From JBFWUW01 sp050247075 (GTDB lineage: Bacteria; Planctomycetota; Planctomycetia; Pirellulales; JBFWUW01): a DNA stretch of 13,711 nucleotides. The notes under the pieces were generated by a model. It was not told where the DNA came from. It was given only the letters and a program-made list of their open reading frames with translations, and ran no database searches. A program made the position numbers and the translations under genes. The stretch covers positions 1 through 13,711 of the forward strand of contig JBFWUW010000118.1 of the NCBI GenBank assembly GCA_050247075.1, given 5' to 3'. Below are positions 13,692 to 13,711 of the stretch, in pieces. Positions within the stretch are counted from its first letter, which is position 1, and each line of letters starts with the position of its first letter.

Positions 13692-13711
13692 ATGGCAGTT
13701 GCCAGCCAGAA
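13692..13711 (+). CDS. Start of an unidentified gene, cut by the window edge
   Basis: An ATG at 13692 is preceded by AAAGGAGATCGTC, with AGGAG 7-8 bases upstream, one of the better ribosome binding sites in the window. Only six codons (MAVASQ) are visible, so no family can be named. The call rests on the binding site alone. The competing open frame over the same bases is in a different phase. Confidence 0.35.

Overview
The window looks like a chromosomal segment of a Planctomycetota bacterium, probably Pirellulales-like. This is inferred from the moderately high GC content, a secreted two-domain DUF1080 (3-keto-disaccharide hydrolase) protein, a secreted CocE/NonD hydrolase, an HflK-like/HflC pair, and families typical of that phylum. 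No rRNA, tRNA or CRISPR array is visible. The assignment is an impression from gene content and has not been tested by a search.

Layout. At 68-2179 (+) are two consecutive SPFH membrane proteins, HflK-like then HflC, probably an operon for a FtsH-regulating complex. At 2230-3758 (-) a DUF1080 protein is followed 20 bp later by a small zinc-ribbon/two-helix DUF983 membrane protein. A roughly 380-bp divergent intergenic region (3759-4139) carries a credible promoter for the next gene. At 4140-9113 (+) is the replicative DNA polymerase III alpha subunit, dnaE, interrupted in frame by a 464-residue intein that carries a LAGLIDADG homing endonuclease (6420-7811). Convergent to it at 9006-10940 (-) is a CocE/NonD serine hydrolase. 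Its reading frame has no stop at the expected end and runs through a hairpin-rich repeat cluster into the antisense of the dnaE 3' end.

The right part is more eroded. It holds a 5'-truncated IS transposase remnant (11166-11597, +), a DUF2817/M14-like metallopeptidase (11612-12712, -), a REP-like GC-rich repeat (12741-12774), and a STAS-domain protein with an unusual internal insertion and a short C-terminus (12858-13247, -). About 440 bp without a convincing gene follows, and a possible gene start with a good ribosome binding site lies at the very right edge (13692).

Functional picture. The window has no single pathway. It combines housekeeping functions (membrane proteostasis, replication) with secreted or periplasmic hydrolases. 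The most notable element is the dnaE intein. Protein splicing at the GFNK/S site is required to make a contiguous polymerase, so replication in this organism depends on an active splicing element. The intein retains all splicing residues and both endonuclease acidic residues.
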